64,000 bases of DNA, from the NCBI GenBank assembly GCA_963556255.1, contig OY744604.1:73324279-73388278 (forward strand), in the 5' to 3' direction. This document shows positions 1 through 61,344 of the stretch, one piece after another (position 1 is the first letter of the stretch; each line of letters starts with the position of its first letter). The position numbers and the translations under genes are program-made. Under the pieces are notes generated by a model. It worked only from the letters and a program-made list of their open reading frames with translations, did not search any database and was not told the DNA's origin. The stretch is from Allolobophora icterica (lineage: Eukaryota > Annelida > Clitellata > Crassiclitellata > Lumbricidae).

Positions 1-300
1 CATACATAAATGCATGCATACATAAATGCATACACATATCAATCAATCCACTGATTTCTCCATTAGTTCTTCCATTCATTCACCCAGCCATCCATGCAAC
101 TCTTCTCGCTCAGCTGCATTGGCTTCCAGTAGAAGTTTAAAACTGGCTTGTCTTACCTCTGTAACCCTCATTATTCTATTCTTATATTCTAGCACGCAGT
201 GTGAGATCCTGTGGCTTCGATGTAGCAGCGTAATGGGCTCTCGCGCATTCTATATTGTTGCCTTACGGATTGGACCCGATTACCAATGTTTGTCCTAAGT
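1..300 (+). pseudogene. LINE (CR1/L2-like) 3' ORF fragment
   Basis: After a short CATA-type repeat, the stretch encodes frameshifted pieces of a reverse-transcriptase C-terminus. It parallels the better-preserved copy near 40560-40900 (the LHQIHWLPVE and YQCLS regions). Non-functional. Confidence 0.5.
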
Positions 301-591
301 TCGATCTCTTGTCTTACTTTAAGAAACGTCCCTAAACTCACTATTTAATTGGTTTTCAAATATATGGATGGCAAATAGTTCTTGCTGACTAACCGCGTCT
401 CAGATTCGCATTTCGGTGTGACCGCGTACGCGATAAAATGTTTGTATTAATAGTAATAAATAATACATGTATAGGGGCCTACATAATTATATCCATCCAT
501 ACACAAATACATACACGAATACATACATCCATAGTTCCATGCATCCATGCACAATTACATATCTAAATATATACAAACAACAAACACTTGC

Positions 592-18330
<17,739 letters not shown>

Positions 18331-18394
18331 CGTTTACAAGACAATTCTGAAAACACAAAACAAGAACGTTATTTGAATAGATATTTATTTAGCT

Positions 18395-19712
18395 TTTGCA
18401 GTTTGCGCATAGCCACTCAACAGCAGCCTCATCGGCCTCATGTAGGGCGGGCATCCCGCCCGGAAAACGCGTTGTTACACAGTCATTTGCGATGTGCGCC
18501 ATTGTCTGAATTTCCCCACAGCTACAAAGGGGGTCGATGGCCTGACCCCAACGTACCATATTGGCAGCACAACGACCTTGACCTGTTCTGAAGCGGTTCA
18601 GTGTGACCCACTGACCCCGCGGGAGATCATTTCCCGGAGGCCATACAGACGTGCCACGAGCGAGCGGTTGACAACTTCAGCTGCCAGCCACTCGGCACAC
18701 CAGGCCGTATTAGCTGTAAAGTCCTCATCAGGTTGATTCCACCATATAGGTCGGCGTGAAGGGAGCCGTAATTTTGGATGGCACGTAATGTCTGTATGCA
18801 GCGGAAGATTCTTGTTTGCCTGGACCTTCCGTAGCATCTTCGTTGTCGCCTCCATTCTTCTCAGGTGCGGAGGAGGAATGTTGCTCAACACTGGCAGCCA
18901 GGCGAGCGGCGCGGGGCGCAACGTACCCGAGATGATCCGCATAGTTGCGTTCAACTTTACGTCGACGAGATGAGTGTGGTGAGATCGACCCCATACTGGG
19001 GCACAGTACTCAGCGACCGAGTAACATAAAGCCAAGGCCGAGCACCGAAGAGTTGTGGTCTTGGCTCCCCAGTTCGTGCCCACCAGCTTGCTTATTAAGT
19101 TGTTTCGGGTTCCAACTTTAGCGGCCGTCTTTTTTAGGTGCTCATGGAATGTGAGAGCCCTGTCCAAAGTGACTCCCAGGTAGACCGGGTTTGTCTCGTG
19201 TCTTATCCTTTGCCCATTTAGAACAATGTTCAACTCTTTGTTCGCCTGTGCGTTATAGAGATGGAAGGTAGAAGAAACAGTCTTTGTAGTGCTCGGAATT
19301 AATCGCCACGTCCTGAAGTATTCCGACATAAGTTCCAGATCTCCATTTAGCACCTCTTCCGTTTCTTCCAGTGAGGACTCCTGAGCCGCTAGGGCGATGT
19401 CATCAGCATATGCGAACTTGCGAGATTGCGTAGTTGGTAAATCATTTATATACACGTTGAAAAGGCACGGCGACAGCACCGATCCCTGGGGGAGACCATT
19501 CTTTTGCGTTCTCCACGAGCTCACCTTGTCACCCAAATGAACCCTGAAGCGCCTGTTTCCAAGGAAAACCGCGACAGACCTGGTGAACCACCATGGTAGA
19601 ATCCTGGATGTCTTCAGCAGTAATCCAACATGCCACACCGTGTCATAGGCCGCCGTCAGGTCCAGGAACACCGCTCCAATCTTTAGATTTTTCTGATAGC
19701 CATTGTATGACA
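18395..19712 (-). pseudogene. Jockey-like LINE reverse transcriptase, 5'-truncated
   Basis: The frame 19713-18598 has FLDLTAAYDTVWH, NGLPQGSVLSPCLFNVYIN and the catalytic FAYADDIAL, then a thumb region. After a frameshift near 18600 it continues GQWVTLNRFRTGQGRCAANM and the CSCGEIQTMAHIANDC knuckle, the usual C-terminus of Jockey/I-type elements. It lies in the first intron of gene B and is absent from gene A. Confidence 0.85.
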
Positions 19713-20330
19713 ACTAACATTGTGTTACAATACTCTGATTCTGTTTGCATTATAAAGACTTGATTCCTTCAAGTGAAGTAAGTTGTGTCGGCGTAACCAG
19801 AAGGCCTAAGCTCAAACAGTAATTACTAAATTAAGTTTCTACGCGCTTCGTTTCTTAATCGTTAAGGCATTTCTTTAAACCTGAAACATATGCAGTAGCT
19901 TCTGCTGTATATACTTAACGCAGAACAATGACAAAAACTCACCATCTGTTTGACCTTTTAGGTCTACCTATGCCTTAGATCACCTCTTTGTAATAAGGAT
20001 TGTTACACTACGACACCACTGTATACACACAGAAACGTCTAAATAAGTTCTAGGTTCAACGAGGTTAAAACTCATACGATTGATCAAGATAAATCAAGTA
20101 GGCCTATATGACGTGCTTGGTTAGCCTATAGGCCTACCCGCGGCGGCTGAGTTTCTCAGAAGCCAAATTAGGCTACCTGCTATTGAATATCTACATAATC
20201 TACATGGAATCTTACAGTTATACAATCGTATATTTATGTTATCGACTAATAGTGACTTGATTGAAAGATTACCCGTTTTGCAAAGCTGATTGTCTGCTTG
20301 AAGAGCTTTGGTAGCCTATTTAAATATCTA
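19713..20330. other. First intron of gene B, no further feature
   Basis: Matches copy 2 at about 56690-57250 with substitutions and small indels. No ORF or RNA gene is visible. Confidence 0.6.
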
Positions 20331-20336
20331 ACTTAC

Positions 20337-20395
20337 CTTGCGTGAGCTGTTTTAATCGCTTAACTATAGAATAGCCTCGTCGTATAATAATGATG
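20337..20395 (-). promoter_or_regulatory. Gene B 5' non-coding exon end and core promoter candidate
   Basis: A strong donor (CAAG|GTAAGT) occurs at 20331-20336 on the minus strand and pairs with the acceptor at 18347. The sequence immediately upstream, including a TATTATACG box at about 20382-20390, is conserved in gene A. A short first exon starting some 25-30 nt below that box is an inference. Confidence 0.5.
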
Positions 20396-21160
20396 CTTCT
20401 ACTGCTGTGCTGCAAGGCACTTGAACTTTTGAAGTTGTTGTCTAAACGTCTAACGCATGCTGTATCTTATCGACATACACGTATCAAGGTTTAAGCATTT
20501 TAAGAATCGCACGTTTAGCGAGAGAAAATGTAACCTCCCAACCTTACACTGTTTTTATTTTACAACACACCCATCGGTTCAAACGAGGTTAGCATTTGAG
20601 GCGTGTTGACTCAAGCCAGGTTAAAGTTATGGCTAACTTCGAAATTCTTAAATAATATAACTAATGACTTGATTACGATATTTCTTGTTTCAAAAGCATA
20701 AACACCAGTGCAATGATGGGGATGTCATCCTCTTCTTGGTCGCGAAGGTCGTGAAGAGAGAAATGTTCAGTTCTCTTTCTGCGTGATATCAATTGAAATA
20801 CATTATTGGTTATAATTATCAGATCAAGAAAGTTATCAAGGTTGCTTGATACCATTCAACTGAATTGTCTGCTATGTCATATTGTTGTAGCGGTTTCGTC
20901 GCATAAAGAAATATTCAGAGGCGCCTACTGTGAGATCTCTATGGCAAAAGGCGAGTCCTTGTTTAGATACAAAAAGCAAAATTGCTTATAGCTATCTACT
21001 TAATTAGAAAAGCGTGTAGTAAAATCATTGACCTGTTTAATAGCTTATGTTTCAAGGTAACTAATAGCAACCTGCGGATAGGCACTTCAAATCTAATACT
21101 TATTTACTTATCTGTTTACAAATTCTACTTGTAATTGTAATGGAACATTTATAAAAGTGC
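20396..21160. other. Conserved upstream region of gene B
   Basis: Aligns with 61560-62230 upstream of gene A over most of its length (for example CGAGAGAAAATGTAACCTC, CTTCGAAATTCTTAAATA). Conservation reflects the duplication and may include regulatory DNA. Confidence 0.5.
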
Positions 21161-21164
21161 CACT

Positions 21165-22140
21165 CAACGATTCTGAAGCGTTCCCGACCAACTAGGAAAT
21201 AAAATGAACTTCAGGCGTTTCATAAACAGAGTAAGCAAACGACTTAGGAGCTCAAGCCGCAATACCAGTCCTGTGGAAGGCGGTTCCAATTAGAGGTGCC
21301 AACATAGGCAAAGCTCCTAGATTGAGAAGTGGCCACGCCCATGCTGTGGACAACCAGAAGGTTCTTGGCAGCCGAGGGGAGAGTGGAGCGCCTAAGGAGT
21401 GAAGAGTACGAGGTATAAAATGTCCCACAGAATGAAGCTGCTACCCCGACGAAACAGTTGAGCATAAGAGTTAAATTTTGCACTGGATGCATTGGGGCAT
21501 AGGAAGCCAGTACAGGGAGTTCGGATTGAAGGCAGATATGTGGTCAAACCTCGGGAGACCACCAATAATCGGGCGTCAGCGTAAAGCATTGCCTGGAGAA
21601 TCGCAAGGTTTAGTGAGGAGCAGTGGCGGCGCTACCATTGGTCGCGGTAGGTCATCTTACCTACCTATTTTACCCTTGACCTGCCTTATGACCTGCCTAT
21701 TTTCTGTAATGTCGTGCGTCTTATCAGCATACATGTTCGTTATGTTCTGAGTAGCTAATCAGTAGGCCTACTTCCAAATCGTGAAAGATTAGCAAAGTAA
21801 CTAAAGTTTAACGTTCATTGCTGACATGTTTTAAATTTCAATATGCTACAACAATTGAGCTATCAGTATTCATTAATAATTTTCTTAGTTCTATATATCT
21901 AAATGTTGCTGCTTATGTTGAGGTTATGCTGCTTGATGCGTCAAGCTCAAACATTAATTTCTTCGACCTGCTGAATAACTCCTATGACCCTGACATTACC
22001 TGCTGAAATTGTATAGCTGGCGCCGCCACTGGTGAGGATAGTCCAGCGTAGACGGTGTTGCCAAAGTCGACCCTAGTACAGGTAAATAGTCGAGAGTAGT
22101 GACCGCGTGGAGGGAGAGCGAGTGACGACTGGTGAAGATT
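21165..22140 (-). pseudogene. CR1/L2-like LINE C-terminus, shared with copy 2
   Basis: On the minus strand it shows the family C-terminus (SFAYVGTSNWNRLPQ, close to the usual WNSLP motif). The partner is at 62280-62870. A hAT-like MITE at 21621-22031 interrupts this copy only. Confidence 0.6.
21621..22031. mobile_element. hAT-like MITE, GGCGGCGC family
   Basis: Ends CAGTGGCGGCGC and GGCGCCGCCACTG; flanks GTGAGGAG/GTGAGGAT (7 of 8). Copy 2 has the empty site near 62722 (AGTGAGGAGAGACC). Confidence 0.85.
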
Positions 22141-22142
22141 TG

Positions 22143-22335
22143 ACGTACTTACTTACCTACCTATTTACCAATCAACCAACCTACCAATCTAATGACTAAC
22201 CTTTTTACTTACATATACTTGATTCAAATTACCTTACCTACCTACTTACCTACCAAACTACCTACCAGTTACCAATCTAATTAATAACTTTTTTAGTTGC
22301 ATATACTTGATTTAAATTCTCACCTGCGTACTCAT
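22143..22335. repeat. Tandem duplication of an about 100-bp unit rich in TACC
   Basis: Two diverged units, each running from a TTACCTACC block through TACCAATCTAAT and a (C/T)ATATACTTGATT block. Confidence 0.8.
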
Positions 22336-22735
22336 ACTTACGTATATGCGTAATATACAAACTAGCAGTAACAATACATGTTGTCAGTTGTCAACTGTTA
22401 AGATTAAAACAGGAGTCAATGGCCTGTGACATATTGAATTTGAAGAATCAGGTCTAGTGAAAAATGAGCTAGGTGAGTGATAATATACAAAGATATTCGC
22501 CACAGTCACAGTCTGTTCTGTACTCTTATATAGTACGCATGTCTTGCTTATGACTGTCAACAATCAATTAGTGTTTGGAGGTTTCAAGGGTAGACCACCG
22601 GTGAGAAAACCATTGCATATAAATGGTGGCGTTGTTTTTAAAGGTTTTAATAAATCACAATTCAGTAACCTGTCTGATTCGATAAAGGTGTACTTTTATT
22701 GTATGTATTTCGAAAAGTAAAGTAATAAACCAATC
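22336..22735. other. Intergenic, nothing recognised
   Basis: AT-rich sequence without an ORF of interest or a repeat I can name. Confidence 0.5.
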
Positions 22736-22737
22736 GC

Positions 22738-23430
22738 ATGCTTGTATTTAGGACAAAAACTATCACATCAGCAGAGTGCACATTTACCTCATTGGCTGTT
22801 TCCTCTAGTTTCTATAACATGATGGCATGGCTTCGCTCCCTTCTGTTTGAGCGCACAAACTGTGTGGTTATTGGTAGCTCTAGGTACCGTTGGGTCCAAG
22901 ACCCTTTTGGTGTGCCACAGGGCTCAGTGTTGGGCCCTTTACTGTACATTCTTTACAGGGCTGGCATTAGTTCTTTGCTGACCGCAAGCTGCCTTTTGCA
23001 CCAGCTCCACAAACATGCTCCTGTCTCTGCTTATAATTAATAGGCGTGATGTCCTTCACTGGCTGTCTGTGTCTCAGCGCATCTCCTATCGAGTTGCTGC
23101 ACTGGTTTGGCGGTGCCTTCTTGTTTGTGCCCCATCCCACTCCTACGATCTTTGTCGACCTATCTCTGACCTTGCAGCCCGTCGAACTCTCCGCCCTTCG
23201 GCAAAGGGGGGGGGATTTTGGTCCCGCATGCTAGCACTGCTATTAGACAGTGTCTGGTCTTTTCTATTGTGGGACCCACCATCTGGAATGGCCTCCCTTC
23301 AGATCAGCGCCTGCTGCCTCTGGTTAAGCTTGCCTGCTTTCTAGAAGTCCCTCAAATTCATTTAGCTGTGGCTGAGTAAGTAGTATCTTGAAGAGGCGCT
23401 ATGTAAATTCTCAGAATGAATGAATGAATA
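22738..23430 (+). pseudogene. CR1/L2-like LINE fragment with internal deletion
   Basis: Contains FGVPQGSVLGPLLYILYRAG, then a jump to RRDVLHWLSVSQRISYRVAA and a degraded WNGLPS end. The 3' terminus has GAAGAGGCGCTATGTAAAT and an (ATGA)n tail. Confidence 0.75.
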
Positions 23431-23742
23431 ACAAAACTTCAGATGGACTACCCCATAATTGTGTCCTGCATCTAATCCAATAGCAACCGTCGATTTATAC
23501 ACATGCACTATAACGCTACAGAAGTTATTAGTTTACAATAGATTAGATGTGTAGGCTATTTGGAGGATTAAGTGATGTCTCTGGCCCTATGAATATCGAC
23601 CGGCTTGTCGAACGATATTGATTACCATTCTACTTGTGGTGATCATCTATTGATGGTTCACACATTATGATAACGATGGTGCAAAAGTCATCAGATTGGT
23701 TCAGATCAGATAAGAATTGCGTTAAGAATTGCGATAAGAAAA

Positions 23743-24180
23743 GGCACAATGGGACAGTAGCTAGAAGCAATGAATGTAAAACATAGAAGTAATAAATCGA
23801 AATAAAAATTATACAATAAGTAAATAAGTAAGCAAGTGTTTTTATCATTTATTAAATACAAGACCAGCTTCAATATTTCGAAATGGGTCTGGTAGTGTTT
23901 GATTAGGAATACGCATGCATACTGAAAAGAGCTTCCTCGCGCTTCCCCAGATTTAGCTAACTGCACATATACATCGCTTCACGACCATAGGTAAATTGGT
24001 CTTAACATTCGCAAGCTAGAAGTAAGTAAGTAAGTAAGTATATTCTTTATTACACCATTAGCAAACGCACAATGGGACAGTAGCTAGAAGCACTGAATAT
24101 AAAACATAGAAGTAATAAATCGAAATAAAAATTATAAAATAAGTAAATAAGTAAGCAAGTGTTTTTTTTATCATTTATAC
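23743..24180. repeat. Pair of direct repeats of about 105 bp
   Basis: 23743-23850 and 24069-24172 are nearly identical (GCACAATGGGACAGTAGCTA to AAGTAAGCAAGTG). An (AAGT)n tract lies between them. They look like two 3' ends of the same minus-strand LINE. Confidence 0.7.
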
Positions 24181-24199
24181 ATTAACCTGGTAATGTAAC

Positions 24200-25429
<1,230 letters not shown>

Positions 25430-25834
25430 GACTCACGGATACATGTCTGGTTTTGGAACAGGTGATATTAATTAAACCCAATTTTGGAACAGGTGATATT
25501 AATTAAACCCAAAGACGACGTTACAAATTACCAAATTTTAAAAATGAAGATACTGGAACACAACTGATAGCGTAGATGGATAAAAAAAATCCGTGCCAGC
25601 TCTGAGCTGTCGATAGTAAAATCCACTGGTTGGCCCCACGCGTGTGCGTTGGTCTGCCATTGGAGACTCCGAGTTTACTTTGTATTGTTTTACTGTTGGA
25701 GGCCTTGCAGAGTTTCTGTACAGTACTCTAAAAAATAATTAAGTTTGGTACTCAGCTACTATCGCCATAAACACCAGTTTAATCCTGGGGTTTGTTTCCA
25801 GCCCTGCGGGATTTATAATGAGAACATCTGACCT

Positions 25835-26700
25835 TCACCCTGTTCATCCTCAAAACCGACTCTCTAAATACGTTGACCCAGGGGCGTCTATCCCCCTAAG
25901 TCATTGGAGCAACTTCCCCTTTCCCCCTCTTCTTCCCATTTCCCTTCCTTCCCCCTAAAATGGTGGCACACTCACTGACAGATCTCCCCACCCCCCATAT
26001 ATTTTGGGTGAAGCATTTGCTCCAAGGTTTCTATGGTGTAGACGCCCCTGCGCTGACCACTCCTACTTCTTCATTGGATCCAACCACCTATCAACCGCGT
26101 TCGATTAGCTCCAATACACCGCTATATGGGCCAAAGAAAAGAACATACGGATCAACTCCACTAAAACGCGAGAAATGGCTATCATTCGACGCAATAAGTG
26201 TTCCTTTTCTTCCCAAGCACCTACTACCGGCGTCTATCGATCAACATGCATCAAAGCCCTAGGTTACAGGTCACAAACTCACAATAACTGACCATATAAA
26301 CAAAATACTCAGCTCTTGGTCTAACTCCATCTATGCCTTCAGAACTTCCTGTGAAGTGCTCCATGCGATAACTCGAGCCACCATTATTGCCCGCAAGATG
26401 TAGGCCTATGCCTCCCAGCGCATGGGAGAAACAACGCCTAGAGAGTTTGTTAATAGGAATAAACGTGATCGTTCCTTACACCCAGACTCACCTATGTTGA
26501 AATGCCAGCACATGTTGCCGACACTTCCCTCTTCCGAGTAGTACAATGCAACAAGCTTCACGTCCTCAGAGTCAGAGAAATCTGCCCGCTTCAGCGTGTG
26601 CAACTATACAACCTTGACAAAGGACGTACAGCTTCTGTCTGCCAGATAAGGACTCGATGAACTTTATTCTCCGATTGTTGTTCAAAAACATATACTAAAC
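25835..26700 (+). pseudogene. CR1-like LINE fragment, same family as 24200-25429
   Basis: Encodes QNRLSKYVD (YVD for the YADD region), then after a MITE IRINSTKTREMAIIRRNK, SSWSNSIYAFRTSCEVLH, and the C-terminal NFILRLLFKNIY followed by a stop. Frameshifted. Confidence 0.6.
25879..26050. mobile_element. hAT-like MITE, CAGGGGCGTCTA family
   Basis: Ends CAGGGGCGTCTA and TAGACGCCCCTG with flanks CGTTGACC/CGCTGACC (7 of 8). Removing it restores continuity of the LINE reading across the site. Confidence 0.85.
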
Positions 26701-26809
26701 TAAAATCACTAATTAGTCGTCACACTGAACACGATATATGTAGGCCTAAACTACAGCGCTCTGCCTGTTGTATTTGAAATAAACGAATAAACACACATAC
26801 ACGATGTCA

Positions 26810-27165
26810 GCACCTTACAAAATCTCTATGTGTAAAACTACGCAAAATCAAATGAGTTAAGAATTAGTTTCCATTGAATTGTTATGATTATTAACAGTAA
26901 CATGTATACATCAAAAAAACTTTAAAAGACGAAAAAAAGTTTAAAACCATCAGCAGGAAGTTCATAATTCACTATATCAGCACCTTAAAAAATCTATGTG
27001 TGGAACAACGTAAAATCAATTGAGTTAAGAATTATTTGACATTGAATGGTGATGATCATTAACAGGAACATTTGTACAAATATAACATTTCAGAAGACGA
27101 ATAAAAGTTCATTACAATCTACAGGGTTTATAATCCAACGTTCCAGCACCTTATGAAATCTTTTA
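26810..27165. repeat. Tandem repeat, about 160-bp unit, 2.2 copies
   Basis: Units start with CAGCACCTTA at about 26809, 26979 and 27145 and share GAGTTAAGAATTA and CATTGAATTGTTATGAT. It lies just downstream of the gene A stop codon and may be part of its 3' UTR. Confidence 0.75.
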
Positions 27166-27250
27166 TGTATAGATCCGGTTTAATAATTTGTGATACCTTG
27201 CAACTGACTTGTCTGAAATCACGGATAGTTTAATGTAGAGATGACTATCC

Positions 27251-56575
<29,325 letters not shown>

Positions 56576-57250
56576 CGTTCACAAGAAAATTCTGAAAACG
56601 GAAAAACATAAAACAATAAAGTTGTAATGAATAGATGCCACTGTATAAGCTTAACAGCTAACATGTGTTAAAATAGGTTGATTCTGAATATAATTATGTT
56701 TGCATTATAAAAAGCCTGATTCTTTCAAGCCAGGTAAATTGTGTAGTTATTAAGTTAAATTTCTGCATGCGACTTTTCCCAATCGTGATTTCTTTAAACC
56801 TGAAGCCCATAATTATCGTAGCTTCTGCTGCATATACTTAATGCAGAAAAATGACAAGAACTCAATATCTCTTACAAGTAGACCTTTTAGGTCTACCCAT
56901 GCCTTAAACCACGTCTTTGTAATATGGAGTGTTACACTGCAACACCAACAATATATAAACAGCGACGTCTCAATGAGTTCTAGGTTCAACGAGGCTAAAA
57001 CTCATAAATAAGATTGATTAAAAATAATCAACTACATGTACATGACATGCTAGGTTATACCTGCGACGGCTGAGTTTCACAGACGCCAATTAAACTACAT
57101 GGAAGGCATCACGGTATTGAATATCTACATAATCTACATGGAATCTTAGAATTATACAATCGTATATTTATGTAATCAACCAGATTGAAAAATTATCCGT
57201 TTTGCAAGGCTGACTGCTTGTTTGAAGAGCTTCGATATTTAAATAATCTA

Positions 57251-57268
57251 ACTTACCTAGCATGAGCC
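57251..57268 (-). promoter_or_regulatory. Gene A first-exon splice donor
   Basis: CTAG|GTAAGT at 57251-57260 corresponds to the donor of gene B at 20331-20340. Only 8-12 nt of the original exon remain next to it before the foldback element begins. Confidence 0.5.
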
Positions 57269-60200
57269 GGGTTTAGGTCAATAAGGTCGCGCACAAAAGA
57301 TCGCGACTCAAAAGGTCGCGCACAAAAGGTCGCGACACAAAAGATCGCAGCGTCATAAGATCGCAGGGTAATAAGATCGCAACACAAAAGATCGCAGGGT
57401 AATCAAACTAAAGTCAGCATGCAAATAATTGGATCGCAAGTTTCTAGTTTACATGTTAATATGCCACATTTTCATCGCTCATCCAGCTTCTAGTTCTAAG
57501 CGTTAATACGAAACATTTTCATCGCCCTTCCAGCATCTAGTTCAAAGCGTTAATATGACACATTTTCATCGCCCATCCAGCCTCTAGTTTTTAAGCGTTA
57601 ATACGACATATTTTCATCGCTCATCCAGTTTCTAGTTTTTAAGCGTTAATACGACATATTTTCATCGCTTATCCAGTTCCTAGTTTTAGGCGTTAATACG
57701 ACATATCTTCAACGCTCATCCAGTTTCTAGTTTTTAAGCGTTAATACGACATATTTTCATCGCCCTTCCAGCTTCTAGTTCTAAGCGTTAATATGACACA
57801 TTTTCATCGCTCTTCCAGGCTCTATAGTTTTTAAGCGTTAATACAACATATTTTCATCGCTCATCCAGATTCTTGTTCTAAGCGTTAATGCGACATATTT
57901 TCATCGCCCTTTCAGCTTCTAGTTCTAAGCGTTAATACGACATATTTTCATCGCCCTTCCAACTTCTAGTTCTAAGCGTTAAATATGACACATTTTCATC
58001 GCTCATCCAGCTGCTAGTTTTTAAGCGTTAATACGACATATTTTCATCGCCCTTCCAGCTTCTAGTTTAATTTACATTTTAATCATTGATCCCGCTTCCA
58101 GTTTAATTTACATTTTTATCGTTCATCCCGCTTCCAGTCTAATTTACATTTCAATCGTTCATCCCGCTTCTAGTTTAATTTATATTTTCATCGTTCGTCC
58201 CGCTTCCAATTTAATTTAGATTTTAATCGTCATCCCGCTTCCAGTTTAATTAACATTTTAATTGTTCGCCCGCTTCCAGTTTAATTAACTTTTAAATCGT
58301 TCATCCCGCTCCTAGTTTAATTAACATTCTAATCGTCATCCCGACCCTAGTTTAATTAACTTTTTAATTGTTCATCCCGCTGCTAGTTTAAATAACATTT
58401 TTATCATTTATCCCGCTTTTAGTTTAATTAACTTTTTAATCGTTGATACCGCTTCCAGTTTAATTAACATTTTAATTGTTCGCCCGCTTCCAGTTTAATT
58501 AACTTTTAAATCGTTCATCCCGCTCCTAGTTTAATTAACATTCTAATCGTCATCCCGACCCTAGTTTAATTAACTTTTTAATTGTTCATCCCGCTGCTAG
58601 TTTAAATAACATTTTTATCATATATCCCGCTTTTAGTTTAATTAACTTTTTAATCGTTGATACCGCTTCCTGTTTAATTAACTTTTTAGTCGTTGATCCC
58701 GCTTCCAGTTTAATTAACTTTTTAAGGGTTCATCCCGCTCCTAGTTAAACTAACTGTTTAATCGTTCATCCCGCTTCTAGTTTAACTAACATTTTAATAG
58801 TTCATCTCGCCTCTAGTTTAATTTAACTGAGAGCGGGACGAACGATTAAAAAGTTAATTAAAGCAGGAGCGGGATGACGATTAAAATGTAAATTAAACTA
58901 GAATCGGGATGACGATTGAAATGTAAATTAAACTAGAAACGGGATGACGATTAAAATGTAAATTAAACTGCGAGCGGGATGACGATTAAAATGTTAATTT
59001 AACTAGGAGCGGGATGAATGATTAAAATGTTAATTAAACTAGCAGCGGGATGACGATTAAAAAGTTAATTAAAGTAGGAGCGGGATGACGATTAAAATGT
59101 AAATTAAACTAGAATCGGGATGACGATTGAAATGTAAATTAAACTAGAATCGGGATGACGATTGAAATGTAAATTAAACTAGAAACGGGATGACGATTGA
59201 AATGTAAATTAAACTGCGAGCGGGATGACGATTAAAATGTTAATTAAACTAAGAGCGGGATGAATGATTAAAATGTTAATTAAACTAGCAGCGGGATGAC
59301 GATTAAAAAGTTAATTAAAGTAGAAGCGGGATGACGATTAAAATGTAAATTAAACTAGAATCGGGATGACGATTGAAATGTAAATTAAACTAGAAACGGG
59401 ATGACGATTAAAATGTAAATTAAACTGCGAGCGGGATGACGATTAAAATGTTAATTAAACTAGGAGCGGGATGAATGATTAAAATGTTAATTAAACTAGC
59501 AGCGGGATGAACGATTAAAAGTTAATTAAACAGGAAGCGGGATCAACGATTAAAATGTAAATTAAACTAGGATCGGGATGACGATTAAAATGTTAATTAA
59601 ACTAAGAGCGGGATGAATGATTAAAACGCTAATGAAACTAGCAGCGGGATGAACGATAGAAATGTAAATTAGACTGGAAGCGGGTTGAACGATAAAAATG
59701 TAAATTAGACTGGAAGCGGGATCAACGATTAAAATATAAATTAAACTGGAAGCGGGATGAACGATTAAAATGTAAATTAAACTAGAACCGGAAGGGCGAT
59801 GAAAATATGTCGTATTAGCATTAAAAGTAGAAGCTGGAAGGGCGATGAAAATGTGTCGTATTAAGCTTAGAACTAGAAGCTGGAAGGGCGAAGAAATGTT
59901 TCGTATTAACGCTTAGAACTAGAAGCTGGAAGGGCGATGAAAATATGTCGCATTAACGCTTAGGAGAAGAAGCTGGAAGGGCGATGAAAATGTGGCATAT
60001 TAACATGTAAACTAGAAGGTGGAAGGACGATGAAAATATGTCGTATTACCGCTTAGAAGAAGGTGGAAGTTCGATGAAAATGTTTCGTATTAACGCTTAG
60101 AACTAGAAGCTGGAAGGGCGATGAAAATGTGTCATATTAACGCTTAGAACTTGAAGCTGGAGGGGCGATGAAAATGTTTCGTATTAACGCTTAGCACTAG

Positions 60201-60514
60201 AATCTGGAAGATGGATGAAAATTTTGGTAATAGCGCTTAGAACTAGAACCTGGAAGGGCGATGAAAATATGTCGTATTAACGCTTAGAACTAGAAGCTGG
60301 AAGAGCGATGAACTTATGTCGTAGATTAAACTAAAAGCTGGATGAGCGACGAAAATGAGCTGAAACAAGAAGCTGGAAGAGCGATGAAAATTATATGAAA
60401 CCAATGAAAATATCGCTCAACCTAGAAGCTGGAATATCGTTATCCTTTCGCCTGTGAACCTTTTGTCGGTGAACCATTTGTCGTGAACCTTTTGTCGTGG
60501 AACCGGTCAAATAG

Positions 60515-60544
60515 ACACACAGACACACACACACACACACAGAC
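60515..60544. repeat. (CA)n microsatellite
   Basis: ACACACAGACACAC tract inside the foldback element. Confidence 0.9.
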
Positions 60545-60586
60545 AGAAAGCTGGCTTTATTTATATAGATGTAGTTTAGTTTAATT

Positions 60587-60690
60587 GGTAATACTGCAAA
60601 CGGCGGTCCCAAATTATAAAATGAAATAAATCGGTATGTAGTAATGGGTTCACATAGGAATTTAATATAAAGACAAGAAATGTATGTGTG

Positions 60691-60724
<34 letters not shown>

Positions 60725-61344
60725 TGTATGTATGTATGTATGTATGTATGTATGTATGTATGCACATACATATATACACACACACATACATGCATACACA
60801 CATACATGCAGACATACATACATGCAGACAGGCATATATACATGCATACATACAAACACGTACATACATGCATCCATACATATATACAAACACATACATA
60901 CATGCATACATACATATATACAAACACATGCATACATACAAACATACTTGCATATATACTGGCATGCATGCATACATACATGCATACATATATACACAAG
61001 TCATGTACATACATACAGACATACATATATACATATATGCACATGTACATACATACATACACACATACATACATATATACACATGTACATACATACATAC
61101 ATACATACATACACACATATATACACATGTACATACATACATATATACATATATAGTTATATACACATGTACATACATACATACACACATACATACATAT
61201 ATACACATGTACATACATACATACATACATATATATACACATGTACATACATACATATATACACATGTACATACATACATACATACGTACATATGTGAAT
61301 ACATACCGATTTTATAATTTGGGACCGCCGTTTGCAGTATTACC
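60587..61344. mobile_element. Nested foldback MITE with inverted tetranucleotide core
   Basis: Perfect ends GGTAATACTGCAAACGGCGG and complement over about 36 bp, exact 8-bp duplication GTTTAATT (60579-60586, 61345-61352). The core is (GTAT)n (60680-60762) facing a long (ACAT)n (60763-61310). Confidence 0.9.

Noticed and set aside
57430..60420. CRISPR-like array of regularly spaced repeats
   Set aside because: Units are contiguous diverged minisatellites without unique spacers, mirrored around a centre, in a eukaryotic genome.
60391..61317. Overlapping long ORFs of Tyr, Cys, Met, Ile, His and Thr
   Set aside because: They are translations of (GTAT)n/(ACAT)n repeats on both strands.
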